Below, piece by piece: positions 1-12,300 of a DNA stretch of 64,000 bases. The notes beneath the pieces were generated by a model. That model was not told where the DNA came from. It searched no databases and was given only the letters and a program-made list of their open reading frames with translations. Each line of letters starts with the position of its first letter. Position 1 is the stretch's first letter. The DNA is taken from positions 76,525 to 140,524 of the forward strand of contig RDEW01000012.1 in NCBI GenBank assembly GCA_011109175.1, written 5' to 3'. A program made the position numbers and the translations under genes. Source of the stretch: Dicyema japonicum. Its lineage: Eukaryota > Dicyemida > Rhombozoa > Dicyemidae.

Positions 1-345
1 CCTTAGCCTATCGAAGAGAAAGTCACTTTACTTCTCTTCAATTGAATATCAAAGAGATTAAAGGAAAGATCAGGGAACTCCACATACTCCTGGAAAGTCA
101 GAAGATCAACGTGGTTATGATTCAAAAGACCAAACTCACTTTTTTTATTCCCTGGATCAAGGCTATTAGGATGGACCGTAAAAAAGAAAAGGTGAAGGCC
201 TGCTCACTTTATTCAAAAAAAAACTTTAAATGCAGAAACATCTCCTCAGAAATGAGGAAACTTGTTGTGAATGATGATGTAACCGAAACAGTTGGAATCT
301 CGCTCGGGACAACGAAAGGGAGATCGCCTACTTTAACCATATAAT
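1..345 (+). pseudogene. LINE endonuclease fragment
   Basis: A short coding-like stretch resembles the start of an APE-type (exonuclease-endonuclease-phosphatase) domain from a CR1/jockey-like LINE. The run 'GKIRELHILLESQKINVV' followed by 'IQKTKL' matches the usual pattern where a conserved helix precedes the (I/L)QETKL catalytic strand; here the catalytic E is replaced by K. The frame opens near position 42 and is lost after about 345, with no downstream endonuclease motifs. The window edge cuts off anything upstream. I read it as a dead fragment. Confidence 0.45.
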
Positions 346-454
346 CCTAAAAGCAAGATCAATGGCTACCCAACTTCGATTTAATTTGTCGATTGGTGGT
401 TCTCAACGCGGTCATGTCAAATTTATTATCAGATTAAAAAAATTATTATTTGAA

Positions 455-1850
455 AACCCACTTTATTTAACCAACAATAAAAAGTTAATATTTAACCTTC
501 CTCGCCTGCCTGTTCGCCAGCCTCCTCAGGCAGGTTCGATTCTGGTTGCTGAAACAACTCCGAGAGCGCTTGTCGAATTGAACCCTTTGCCCATATGGCA
601 TTTCCGGGCTCTGCCTCCTATACTCCAGTTTCAGGCTTTCTAGGGTCCGCTTTAATACAATGGACTGTAGATAGGCCTGGAGCTCCTATCTACATCCAAC
701 TGCTTCAGATAACCCTTGTGGTACTTTGTTGCAATTCCTTCCCACGTCATTACTATAGGAATAATGAGGACCTTGCAACCAAGCATCTGCCCCATCTCGT
801 TTGCAGGCAAGTCATACTTCCTTTTTTCTTCACCTACAGTCTGCAAACGGTCTTGAGACGTGATGCCAACCTCTATGATAAGGACTTGGCCAGACTCCTT
901 ATCGTGTACCACAATGTCCGGTTTATTGTGCTTGACTAGCACCGAGGTACGGATAACACTGTCTACCCTAATTTGGACCCTGGTGTTTTCTACTACAGAT
1001 TGCATTTTATGAGTCCGCAACTTTCTGGTGTAGCGAATACCATACTTATTGCATAGTAGAAGATGAAGACTCTTTACTACCTCGTTGCCTCCACACATAG
1101 TCGTGGCAGAGCATGGATCCACATCGAGTGGCTAAATGATCAACCGACATGCTCCTTGACTTACAGTGGGGACATGTATTTGTTGATCGATCCCAAAAAA
1201 TATTGCGATCTTGCATATACGTGTACAGCGCCTCCGGTCGAGATGAGTTGTCACCGTATTTTAGCCATATTGTCGACGACTTAAGGTCGACATGTGGGTT
1301 GTCCAATGCTCTGAAGAGGATCTTATGAAGGCTTTTTAAGTTGATCTTTTCCATCAAATTATTATATTGTAATTCGATCAACGCCTTCACATTGACTAGC
1401 CCACCATCATCAACACCATACTCAGCAGACAAAAAAGGTTGATAGTGCCTAGGTGGGTTGCCCGTGTTTTCTCGGTCGTTATTATGGCGTGCTTCCTAGC
1501 AGACACACTTGACCCAGATATCAGGGTGTCGTGCATTTGCTTTAGAATACGCTCACTTAGTTGGACTACTCCACACAGTCCACGGCCGAATTTATCATGG
1601 GGTAAATATAGTCTCTCCTTATTGGCTGTCAGCACATGGACATTGTTCTCTCTGAGTACTCCACGGATCATAACATCCATCTCATCATACTCTTTGGGCT
1701 CAAACTCCACAACACCTATGTAGTAGTTTAGCAGCGAGACAGCATCTCATTTAATGCTAGGAAGAAATTCTTTGCATTTAGAGACGTCTTACACAATAAC
1801 GCTGCTCTTTTACGGATATCTTCAGTAATTTGTCGCTTTGTCTCAGGCAT
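455..1850 (-). pseudogene. LINE-R: 3' half of a restriction-like-endonuclease LINE
   Basis: Three overlapping minus-strand frames (about 1430-1850, 1046-1432 and 652-1122) together give the C-terminal half of an R2/R4/CRE-type LINE protein. The first has the thumb-like text 'YIGVVEFEPKEYDEMD' and 'RLYLPHDKFGRGL'. The second carries a CCHC finger, 'CPHCKSRSMSVDHLATRC'. The third has a PD-(D/E)XK-like endonuclease, 'KPDIVVHD' then 'IIEVGI' and 'EKRKY', with D and E about 15 residues apart. At least two frameshifts separate the parts, so the copy is dead. The stop is at 652 and about 200 bp of 3' untranslated sequence follows toward 455, ending in an AATAAA-containing tail. The same tail recurs at 29478-29760. 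The reverse transcriptase core is missing. Confidence 0.7.
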
Positions 1851-3030
1851 TATTTATTTATTGCTTTGTCTCAGTCTCAGGCATTATAAGGGACTTGGAG
1901 TTTCGGTAACAGCCAGATATTAATATCCTTCGAATAAAATTGTTTATATTTTTTAATTAATTTTTTTTCAATGCTAGTATTTTTATATGATCTACTTTGT
2001 GGTTAACTTTTATATATACTCGTGTAATTTTTATAATTAGGTTTTAAAATTATTGAACCAAAAAACACCGTCATAGCAAGAATGAAGAAATTCAAGTGAT
2101 CCGGCATCCCACATCAGTCTTCGCAAGCTGGACTTGAAGGAAGTGCCGTCCAGGTGGAACTCCTCTGGATGGTTGACTAATGGCTTTTTTTAAATATAAT
2201 TTAGGATTATATCTGGCGCCACCAGAGATGGTGAACCACATAACCCACGCTAACAATTCAAACTTCCTGGAGCCAAAAGGGAAGAGGTGAAACAGAAGAA
2301 TCAAATAATCATCAATTCATGTAGCCAAATAGCACTACACTCACTTTGGAGCCACTCGGCATAGGTAAATAAAATAAAAATCTTTATAATTATGATTAAT
2401 TATTTTAGAAAAAAAACTGGATATGAGTAATATTACTAAAAAACAGCGACAATTTACTAAAGATTATTATCATATGATTTAGTGCATAATATGATAATCT
2501 AGATACACCATTTTGTTTAATATGCCACCGTACATTAACGAATGAAAGCAAAACGCCAAACAAACTCACAAATCATTTGGACAGTGCACAAAAATAAAAT
2601 GGATAAACCTTTGGAGTTTTTTTTAATAAACTGAAAGATAATTATATACGAATGCAAAGACTTTATCCAATGTTATTAAAATTCGATGAAAACAAATTTA
2701 GGTAATAAATTTCACATTCTATTTGTTTTAATTAAATCATACAAAAGTAAACTTATTGCCAAGTCGGGGAATTATCATAATATTGGAGAAACACTAATTA
2801 TGCCTGCTGCAGAAATAATTTTATCGCAAATTCAAATGTGGAATCAGATGAAATATTATATTCAATTCCGTTAAGTAGATCTACTGTTACCGGAAGGATC
2901 GATAATATGGCACAGGATGAATTAAAGGCCAAGTAGCTCAAGGGTCAGAGGTTGAAATTGAATCGTGTTCTTACGACAGTAAATCGTTGTACGGGTTAGC
3001 TAGTTAAAATCACTTCGCGTAGCCCTAAAA
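1851..3030. other. AT-rich stretch with a LINE-leader-like piece
   Basis: No gene is supported here. A minus-strand segment at about 2150-2304 reads into 'ATGTGGTTCACC' (positions 2229-2240 as the complement), a leader shared with other LINE-B starts in the window, so it is probably a broken LINE 5' end. The rest is AT-rich with only short, meaningless frames. Confidence 0.35.
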
Positions 3031-3039
3031 AGGTTTCGC

Positions 3040-4950
3040 TTGAGCCATGCTTTACAGGCATCCTCCTCGCCATCCTCGCACTATGATCGAAAATGTCTTC
3101 CTGATAGTTGACAGTAGAATAATAGGCCTTAATCCATCCAGCGATCCCTCTTTTTCCCCAGGTTTGTATATCGGAATTAAGACTCCATGTCCAATAAAAG
3201 TGAACAGTTAAGTTCCATCGACTCGTTTAATATATCCGTGATTATATTCCCAACAATAACAGGAGTATGTTTTGTCACCTGTTGTTAAGGGAACCCGGTT
3301 TATAAAGGAACCCCGAACATATTTTTAAATTGAAATTATCAATAAATATTAATTTCCATTATAAAATCAAAAAACATTTAAAATTTTAATATATAAGTGT
3401 AAAAATTAATTAATTAAATCTAGCGTGTAAAATACGTTTTGTGACACTTTATAAGGAGGAGTTATCAAAAATTAAATCTTTTAAAGAATCTGATGTGTTA
3501 CTACAAGCCAGTAACAAAAAGAAAGATTTATTGAATTTCTGCATGGACTAAAATTTGGTCACGTAGGCTTTTCTGGTCAGTACATACAAAGTCTACATCA
3601 TCCGTTTATAACAATTCAATTATATCTTCGTATTTATAACCTATTTCCTTTCTCAGTTCCCTGAGAGCAGCTTCGAGGTATATGATGAATAGAACTGGGG
3701 ATATGGAATCCCCTTGTGTGGTGCCCATGTTGGTACTGAAACTCTTTGAGTGCTTAGTTCCTATTTTCACGGATAGAACAGTTTCAGAAAGTAATAGACT
3801 TATTAGTCTCAGGCAGTCCTTGTCATGCAGTTCCTGTAGAATATCCATGAGTTTTTCTCTGTTGATGCTGTCAAAAGCCTTCGTTAGGTCAATTCCTAAG
3901 ATGTAGATGACTTTTTGTAGTTTTGACATATTGATGTAAGCCATCGATGACTCCACATGATATCTGAGGTAGGCCTTCCACTTCTAAACCCACTTTGAAT
4001 TTGGGAAAGGTATTTTTCTACTGACTCTCGTATACAGATAAGAACTATGATCAATAATGTCTTCCTGATAGTTGAAAGTAGAATAATAGGCCTTAATCCA
4101 TCTAGCGATCCCTCTTTCCCCAGGTTTGTATATCGGAATTAAGACTCCATGTCCAATGGAAGTGAACAGTTAAGTTCCATCGATTCGTTTAATATATCCG
4201 TGATTATATTCCCAACAATAACCGGAGCATGTTTTAGTAACTCCCCGGGATGCTATCATGCCATCATAGCGAGCTTAGGTGTATGAATGCATTTGTTACT
4301 TTATTATTGTAATTTTGTTTGTAAGAGGTCTTGGATTTCCAATAAACTTAGGTATATTCACTCCAACTTAATTAAACTGTGCCTCGAAGTGTTTGGCAAT
4401 ATGGTTTATTTTATCCTCTGGGTTTTGTAAATAATAACCCACGTTGTCGCAGATTTTCAGCGACTTTTTCGCAGTTCCTCGTGTAATAATGTAACAGCAG
4501 AAAACATTCGTTTTCTATAGTTTTCAATTTCAATCACCTTATCGTCCAAATATTTGTGCCAGAGGTCATTCGATCGTTTTTTTATCAAATGTGATATTCA
4601 ATTACGTTTTCTCTTTAATGCACTTTATTCGAATTTGAACTTCCCAGTTTCGAACGTAATTCCATTTGCTGTTCTGACAATTCTCTTATTACGGGGTCAT
4701 GAATAATACGTATATTCCGGTCTTTTTCATGGTATCCAACTGACGTTTGAGATAAAAACTTTTGCCTTTAATATATTTTGAAAATCTGTTGAAAATAATT
4801 TTCCCATGATTTTTGAGATACTACATATAAGGCTAATCTGCCTATACTTTTTAGATTTAAACTAACTTTCCCTTCTTATGGATCATCGGACAAAGTTACA
4901 AAATGGATTATTACGATGGAGTTTAGAACATAGCAGTCGTTAATAGACTT
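3040..4950 (-). pseudogene. LINE-A reverse transcriptase remnant
   Basis: The minus strand at 3606-3956 encodes RT blocks of the same family as the intact LINE at 22.5 kb: 'ILGIDLTKAFDSINREKL' (catalytic D of motif A) and 'GTTQGDSISPVLFIIYLEAAL' read in two parts around the QGDS loop. The YADD region that should follow is broken. Upstream (4035-4240) lies the block preceding it, with 'LRPIILLSTIRKT' readable after frame correction. That block is repeated at 3080-3285 in the same orientation, so the copy has an internal duplication as well as frameshifts. No open frame longer than about 115 codons survives. Confidence 0.6.
3080..4240 (-). repeat. Two copies of a ~200-bp RT segment
   Basis: Positions about 3080-3285 and 4035-4240 are near-identical in the same orientation, sharing for example 'tgtcttcctgatagttga' and 'aagactccatgtccaat'. 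They differ by scattered substitutions and small indels. The segment is the RT region between the palm start and motif A of LINE-A, so this is either a duplication inside one copy or two overlapping truncated copies. Confidence 0.6.
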
Positions 4951-4959
4951 TGTAAAAGT

Positions 4960-5680
4960 TTGTTGAAATTTTCTAGGCTTTCAGGAAAGAGGTAACAAGG
5001 ATATCTTCAGGATAAAAAAACGCAATGTGGAAAATCAAACTCGTGCAATTTAGAGATGGCTCTACTAATCTCCAATAGTTTTTTATTCACATATGGGGTT
5101 AAATCCCCGTGGAAATGAGTGAGCTCAATATCATAAGATGTTCCACGTCGGTAATAGCAGCGTCGGGGAGAATAGACATGATCCTTCATCGCCATTTGAG
5201 AATTCATTTTTTGAGAGTCTCAGATTACAAATTTCGGATTTATGTGGATTAATCTCGAGGCCATAAATGCTAAGAGTGGCAAGAAGTATTTCTAGACTTT
5301 TCATAACCGACTCAGCTGAGCCACCGATCGTAGCATTGTCTAAATACAGATAATGAAAACTGTCACACACAAATAGCCTCTTCAACAAACAAATCAAAAA
5401 ATCACATGTTTGATCCCAGTCAATAATTTAATGAGTCCATCACCAATAACGAGATGGGTTGGAGTACCGTTTGCGAGGTTCGTAATGTGAATAATTTTTT
5501 GGGTTCTCCTAAAAACGGTTTCAAGAAGATGATCCCTTCTCGTCGAATTAAAGGAGTTGGAACCGTCTAGCTTCACAATAATTCCAGAGTTATCCACTTT
5601 ACAATAGACGAGTGGCATGATTGGCCAATTCGCAGTCACCACGGACGCCAACTCTGAGTTGTACTGGTTTCAGTTCGAAT
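4960..5680 (-). pseudogene. LINE-Y reverse transcriptase remnant (YLDN motif)
   Basis: Overlapping minus-strand frames give a different RT family. 'IIVKLDGSNSFNSTRRDHLL' is motif A, and 'YLYLDNATIGGSAESV' is the catalytic box, with LDN where active relatives have LDD. 'IYGLEINPHKSEI' is the motif D/E region. The usual QQGDPLGPLLF block between them is missing here but is seen at 39880-40111. At least two frameshifts or deletions are needed. From family knowledge, RTs with the form YLDDATIGG occur in a widespread invertebrate LINE group whose exact clade I cannot assign. Confidence 0.55.
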
Positions 5681-5689
5681 AACAGATCA

Positions 5690-6890
5690 TCGATGACACG
5701 CCAACACGAAAGCTAGCTATAGTTTTAACCATGCGGTGTTATAAACTATCAACTAAACGGTTCCACCTTCCGCGGTCATGCCAATCTTTCTTAAGTAGTC
5801 CAAATGTTCTCAACATTTTTTTTGACGTATTTGAGATCAGCATCAAGTATCAAAGAAAGTGTGATTCGGGGGAGCCCACAGAAACGTGATCCAGTCTCAA
5901 AGAAGTACTCCCCTATTGCTATTTAGCTGGGGTATCAATTTCCAGTCTCAATATATGTCGAAGAGCCTCCATCTCAAATTAGTGATCTCGAAACTCAAAG
6001 AACCAGTGGAGCTAACATTATATAAAGCATTCTTGTCTATTTACGAAAATTTTCCTGAACTGCTTTCAATGAAACGAATCTATTCCCTGTTACTTGACCT
6101 TTGAAATTTTCCATGTTGATAATAGGAGTGGTTTAACAAAGCCGTTTATAGCCTTATCTAGATGGTATACTTTATCGTCTTCCATCAATCCAGTTCTTTA
6201 TAACTTTGTTCAGCTGTAGCAAGGGTCTTTCTTCGAACGATATCCTCACTGATATCCAAGTAATTCTCCGCTAGGTTCCAGTTCTTAAATTTATTAGGAG
6301 CTACTTCCAATAGGCGAATAAGGGAGAAAAGTCCCCTTTAGGAAAACACACATTATATGTGAATTCTCTTGCCATTGTCAATTCGAACTCTTAGCTTCTT
6401 GTTGTATAAAAGAATTATTATCATTTTCACAGAGTCCATAAATCCTGGCCTTCAGTAGTTGACCTCGACGGACTATGTGAAAGCCCTCGTAAAGTCTATA
6501 AAAAGGATTGTTGTTGCGTTTTGATATCTTTGGTTACAGCGTAGCGCCACTTGTGGCTCCAATCTGTATCCGTAGTTGATTTTCAAGTACTATGTGAATA
6601 TTAGTCATAAATCATATTCAAAAGACTTACATGTCATTCAGGCCATGGTCGAAGGAATAAATGTCTAAGCATGACTTTCTTCGACCCGTCAATGGTGCAT
6701 ACATGTAATCAGGAAAATGAATAACTCGTCGTCCCGTCAAAAAAGACTTCCACATCGTTACTACGGAGAAAACTAAACGTCCCCAATCATGGAATACCTC
6801 ATAAAATAAAAATTTCCCAGTCCTTAATCAACTGTGATTTGTGCAATAATTATTTTTCTTAGTTTTGAAAATAAAAACTGAAAATTAATT
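5690..6890. other. No recognisable feature
   Basis: Frames are short and broken on both strands and no family motif was recognised. The 72-codon frame at 5886-6104 (+) has no recognisable domain. The region probably holds decayed transposon sequence. Confidence 0.4.
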
Positions 6891-6894
6891 AAAT

Positions 6895-7590
6895 CGGAAT
6901 AGAAGCGCTCCGAAACATCTTTAACTGTTCAATAAACCATAACCAAATTCAAGACATTTGGAAACAGTCCAACATACGCCCAATTCTCAAGCCGGAAAAT
7001 CGAAGAACAACCCCTATTCGTACAGACCCATTGCACTATTATGCTCATCTTCGAAGCTCCTGGAAAAACTCGTTCTACACATCATTTATCCCACCCTTCC
7101 CTTTGCACATCTCCAAAATGGTTTCAGGAGAGACCGATCTACTTCAACACACCTCACCTCATTGAACCAGTTATTATTGAAGCTTTTCTGCAAAACCACA
7201 TCTAAAATCGGTTTTATGCTGTATCGACCTACAAAAAGCCTTCGATCTGTATCAGAAAAATCCTCACTCGAAAAATATTTAGACTATCCATCAACCCGAA
7301 CACAAAATTATGGCTTTTATTTCCTCAGCGGAAGGAAAGAGCGTGTATGCTTGGATGGTATTCGATCAGTCTCAAGAATACTTCCAAAAGAAGTTCCCAA
7401 AGGCTCCCCTGTCTCCTGCCCTATTCAACTTATACCTTTCCGACATTCCCAACCCAGTTATGGAAGACTCGATAATTCTCGCTTATGATGATGACCTACT
7501 CATTATTTCACGTGATCACCTCACGAATGCTTCAAAGAAGTACAAGAACTCTTGCTTCAAATTCAAACTTGGCTACACCAAAACCGGATG
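6895..7590 (+). pseudogene. LINE-B reverse transcriptase fragment feeding into the satellite
   Basis: The RT palm of a CR1/jockey-like LINE is read in two frames. 'YRPIALLCSSSKLLEKLV', 'LQNGFRRDRSTSTHL' and the motif A region ('KSLRSVSEK', decayed) come first. A frame change then leads to 'APLSPALFNLYLSDIP' and 'YDDDLLIISRD' (catalytic box, YADD in relatives). The stretch ends in 'FKFKLGYTKTG' and passes without a break into the 45-bp array. A sister copy at 42.86-43.60 kb matches closely over the same interval and continues into ordinary LINE sequence, so this copy was interrupted by array growth. Confidence 0.75.
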
Positions 7591-10500
7591 AACATATCTC
7601 CATAAAAATCTCCACCACTCTATTATACCTGATGAACATAACTCCAGGAAAATCCTCCACGACTCTATTATACCTGATGAACATATCTCCAGGAAAATCC
7701 TCCACCACTCTATTATACCTGATGAACATATCTCCAGGAAAATCCTCCACCACTCTATTATACCTGATGAACATATCTCCAGGAAAATCCTCCACCACTC
7801 TATTATACCTGATGAACATATCTCCAGGAAAATCCTCCACCACTCTATTATACCTGATGAACATAACTCCAGAAAATCCTCCACCACTCTATTATACCTG
7901 ATGAACATATCTCCAGGAAAATCCTCCACCACTCTATTATACCTGATGAACATATCTCCAGGAAAATCCTCCACCACTCTATTATACCTGATGAACATAA
8001 CTCCAGAAAATCCTCCACCACTCTATTATACCTGATGAACATAACTCCAGAAAATCCTCCACACTCTATTATACCTGATGAACATATCTCCAGGAAAATC
8101 CTCCACCACTCTATTATACCTGATGAACATATCTCCAGGAAAATCCTCCACCACTCTATTATACCTGATGAACATAACTCCAGGAAAATCCTCCACACTC
8201 TATTATACCTGATGAACATAACTCCAGGAAAATCCTCCACCACTCTATTATACCTGATGAACATAACTCCAGGAAAATCCTCCACCACTCTATTATACCT
8301 GATGAACATATCTCCAGGAAAATCCTCCACCACTCTATTATACCTGATGAACATAACTCCAGGAAAATCCTCCACCACTCTATTATACCTGATGAACATA
8401 ACTCCAGGAAAATCCTCCACCACTCTATTATACCTGATGAACATAACTCCATGAAAATCCTCCACCACTCTATTATACCTGATGAACATATCTCCAGGAA
8501 AATCCTCCACCACTCTATTATACCTGATGAACATATCTCCAGGAAAATCCTCCACCACTCTATTATACCTGATGAACATAACTCCAGGAAAATCCTCCAC
8601 CACTCTATTATACCTGATGAACATAACTCCAGGAAAATCCTCCAACCACTCTATTATACCTGATGAACATAACTCCAGGAAAATCCTCCACCACTCTATT
8701 ATACCTGATGAACATAACTCCATGAAAATCCTCCACCACTCTATTATACCTGATGAACATAACTCCAGGAAAATCCTCCACCACTCTATTATACCTGATG
8801 AACATAACTCCATGAAAATCCTCCACCACTCTATTATACCTGATGAACATAACTCCATGAAAATCCTCCACCACTCTATTATACCTGATGAACATAACTC
8901 CAGGAAAATCCTCCACACTCTATTATACCTGATGAACATATCTTCCAGGAAATCCTCCACCACTCTATTATACCTGATGAACATATCTCCAGGAAAATCC
9001 TCCACCACTCTATTATACCTGATGAACATAACTCCAGGAAAATCCTCCAACACTCTATTATACCTGATGAACATAACTCCAGGAAAATCCTCCACCACTA
9101 TATTATACCTGATGAACATAACTCCAGGAAAATCCTCCAACTCTATTATACTGCTTGATGAACATAACTCCATGAAAATCCTCCACCACTCTTTATACCT
9201 GAATGAACATATCTCCAGGAAAATCCTCCACCACTCTATTATACCTGATGAACATAACTCCAAGAAAATCCTTCCATCCTCCTCCACACTCTATTATACC
9301 TGATGAACATAACTCCAGGAAAATCCTCCACCACTCTATTATACCTGATGAACATATCTCCATGAAAATCCTCATCCACCACTCTATTATACCTGATGAA
9401 CATAACTCCAGGTAAAATCCTCCAACACTCTATTATACCTGATGAACATAACTCCAGGAAAATCCTCCACCACTCTATTATACCTGATGAACATATCTCC
9501 ATGAAAATCCTCCACCACTCTATTATACCTGATGAACATATCTCCAGGAAAATCCTCCACCACATCTATTATACCTGATGAACATATCTCCAGGAAAATC
9601 CTCCACCACTCTATTATACCTGATGAACATATCTCCAGGAAAATCCTCCACCACTCTATTATACCTTGATGAACATAACTCCAGAAAATCCTCCAACCAC
9701 TCTATTATACCTGATGAACATAACTCCAGGAAAATCCTCCACCACTCTATTATACCTGATGAACATATCTCCAGGAAAATCCTCCACCACTCTATTATAC
9801 CTGATGAACATATCTCCAGGAAAATCCTCACCACTCTATTATACCTGATGAACATAATCTCCAGGAAAATCCTCCACCACTCTATTATACCTGATGAACA
9901 TAACTCTCAGGAAAATCCTCCACCACTCTATTATACCTGATGAACATATCTCCATGAAAATCCTCCACCACTCTATTATACCTGATGAACATATCTCCAG
10001 GAAAATCCTCCACCACTCTATTATACCTGATGAACATATCTCCAGGAAAATCCTCCACCACTCTATTATACCTGATGAACATAACTCCAGGAAAATCCTC
10101 CACCACTCTATTATACCTGATGAACATAACTCCAGGAAAATCCTCCACCACTCTATTATACCTGATGAACATAACTCCAGGAAAATCCTCCACCACTCTA
10201 TTATACCTGATGAACATAACTCCAGTAAAATCCTCCAACCACTCTATTATACCTGATGAACATAACTCCAGGAAAATCCTCCACCACTCTATTATACCTG
10301 ATGAACATATCTCCAGGAAAATCCTCCACCACTCTATTATACCTGATGAACATATCTCCAGGAAAATCCTCCACCACTCTATTATACCTGATGAACATAT
10401 CTCCAGGAAAATCCTCCACCACTCTATTATACCTGATGAACATAACTCCAGTAAAATCCTCCACACTCTATTATACCTGATGAACATAACTCCAGGAAAA

Positions 10501-11690
10501 TCCTCCACCACTCTATTATACCTGATGAACATATCTCCATGAAAATCCTCCACCACTCTATTATACCTGATGAACATAACTCCAGTAAAATCCTCCAACA
10601 CTCTATTATACCTGATGAACATAACTCCAGGAAAATCCTCCACCACTCTATTATACCTGATGAACATATCTCCATGAAAATCCTCCACCACTCTATTATA
10701 CCTGATGAACATATCTCCAGGAAAATCCTCCACCACTCTATTATACCTGATGAACATATCTCCATGAAAATCCTCCACCACTCTATTATACCTGATGAAC
10801 ATATCTCCAGGAAAATCCTCCACCACTCTATTATACCTGTGAACATATAACTCCAGAAAATCCTCCACCACTCTATTATACCTGATGAACATATCTCCAT
10901 GAAAATCCTCCACCACTCTATTATACCTGATGAACATATCTCCAGGAAAATCCTCCACCACTCTATTATACCTGATGAACATAACTCCAGAAAATCCTCC
11001 AACACTCTATTATACCTGATGAACATACTCCAGGAAAATCCTCCACCACTCTATTATACCTGATGAACATATCTCCAGGAAAATCCTCCACCACTCTATT
11101 ATACCTGATGAACATATCTCCATGAAAATCCTCCACCACTCTATTATACCTGATGAACATATCTCCAGGAAAATCCTCCACCACTCTATTATACCTGATG
11201 AACATAACTCCAGTAAAATCCTCCACCACTCTATTATACCTGATGAACATATCTCCAGGAAAATCCTCCACCACTCTATTATACCTGATGAACATAACTC
11301 CAGGAAAATCCTCCACCACTCTATTATACCTGATGAACATATCTCCAGGAAAATCCTCCACCACTCTATTATACCTGATGAACATAACTCCATAAAATCC
11401 TCCACCACTCTATTATACCTGATGAACATACTCCAGGAAAATCCTCCACCACTCTATTATACCTGATGAACATATCTCCAGGAAAATCCTCCACCACTCT
11501 ATTATACCTGATGAACATAACTCCAGGAAAATCCTCCACCACTCTATTATACCTGATGAACATATCTCCAGGAAAATCCTCCACCACTCTATTATACCTG
11601 ATGAACATATCTCCAGGAAAATCCTCCACCACTCTATTATACCTGATGAACATATCTCCAGGAAAATCCTCCACTTTATTATACCGGATG
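7587..11690. repeat. 45-bp tandem satellite, about 90 units
   Basis: The unit repeats every 45 bp (the landmark 'tacctgatga' starts at 7626, 7671, 7716, 7761, 7806). Spanning about 4.1 kb, it holds roughly 90 units. Most units are near-identical. They differ mainly at one position (cataactcc versus catatctcc) and in the next bases (cagg, catg, cagt). A few units have lost or gained 1-4 bases. The cagt form occurs only between about 10.2 and 11.2 kb, which suggests local spread of variants. Because 45 is a multiple of three, all frames without a stop in one unit stay open for long distances. The unit matches a single segment at about 43370-43415 within a LINE-B reverse transcriptase (see findings). 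Array ends near 7587 and 11690 both read 'ccggatgaacat' instead of the internal 'cctgatgaacat'. Confidence 0.95.
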
Positions 11691-11694
11691 AACA

Positions 11695-12300
11695 TATGGA
11701 TGCTATTTTCTTCAAAGTAGCTAAAAGACCTCTTACCTTCTTTACAGTGCTTCCAAACTGGCGCTAGTGCGCTTCTGAAAGTCACTATTTCTGTCCAGAG
11801 ACCTGAAATAAAACCCGAATTTATTTTGGGCCTTAATATCCTACAACTGAATACCAAGAAAAACTTAAGCTGTTTCTGACTACCCATAACATAGTCATTG
11901 GTCTTTTTAAAGAAACGACGTGCTAGCAATTGTGTTAGACACCATTTTCTTTATCAACACGACGGACACTACACGAGTAATATTTCATCAATTTATACAT
12001 TCTCCCTCCATTCAGTTGTCCCAAAGGATACAAAATGAATCTTTCATGGCTTTGATAAATAAGGAATTTAATTGTCTGCACAGACTTTAGGTATATGTCA
12101 TACGTGGCTTTCTTGCAATAGCTCCGATAAAAAGAGACATCAACGGAATTGAAGGAGCTCGTTGTCCTGAATGATCCACATTAATACTCCATATTTCACT
12201 TTATGTTTTTGAACTTTCATCTAATCTTTAAGAATGTCATATATGGTCTCCAATAAGATCAAAACCTTCTCCTCTTGTCAGTCAAAATAATCTATTCGAG
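11695..12300. other. Array flank with no recognised gene
   Basis: A minus-strand frame runs out of the satellite to about 11929, but its non-repeat part shows no domain I recognise. It is not the continuation of the LINE-B RT seen at 43.4 kb. The rest has only short frames. Confidence 0.4.

Noticed and set aside
7587-11690. CRISPR-like array
   Set aside because: The units are contiguous with no unique spacers, and the surroundings are a eukaryotic LINE; it is an ordinary tandem satellite.
7485-11929. Long open frames on both strands through 7.5-11.9 kb, one of 479 codons
   Set aside because: They come from the 45-bp period (15 codons), not from selection. All have the same 15-residue repeat and no independent start, domain or homologue.
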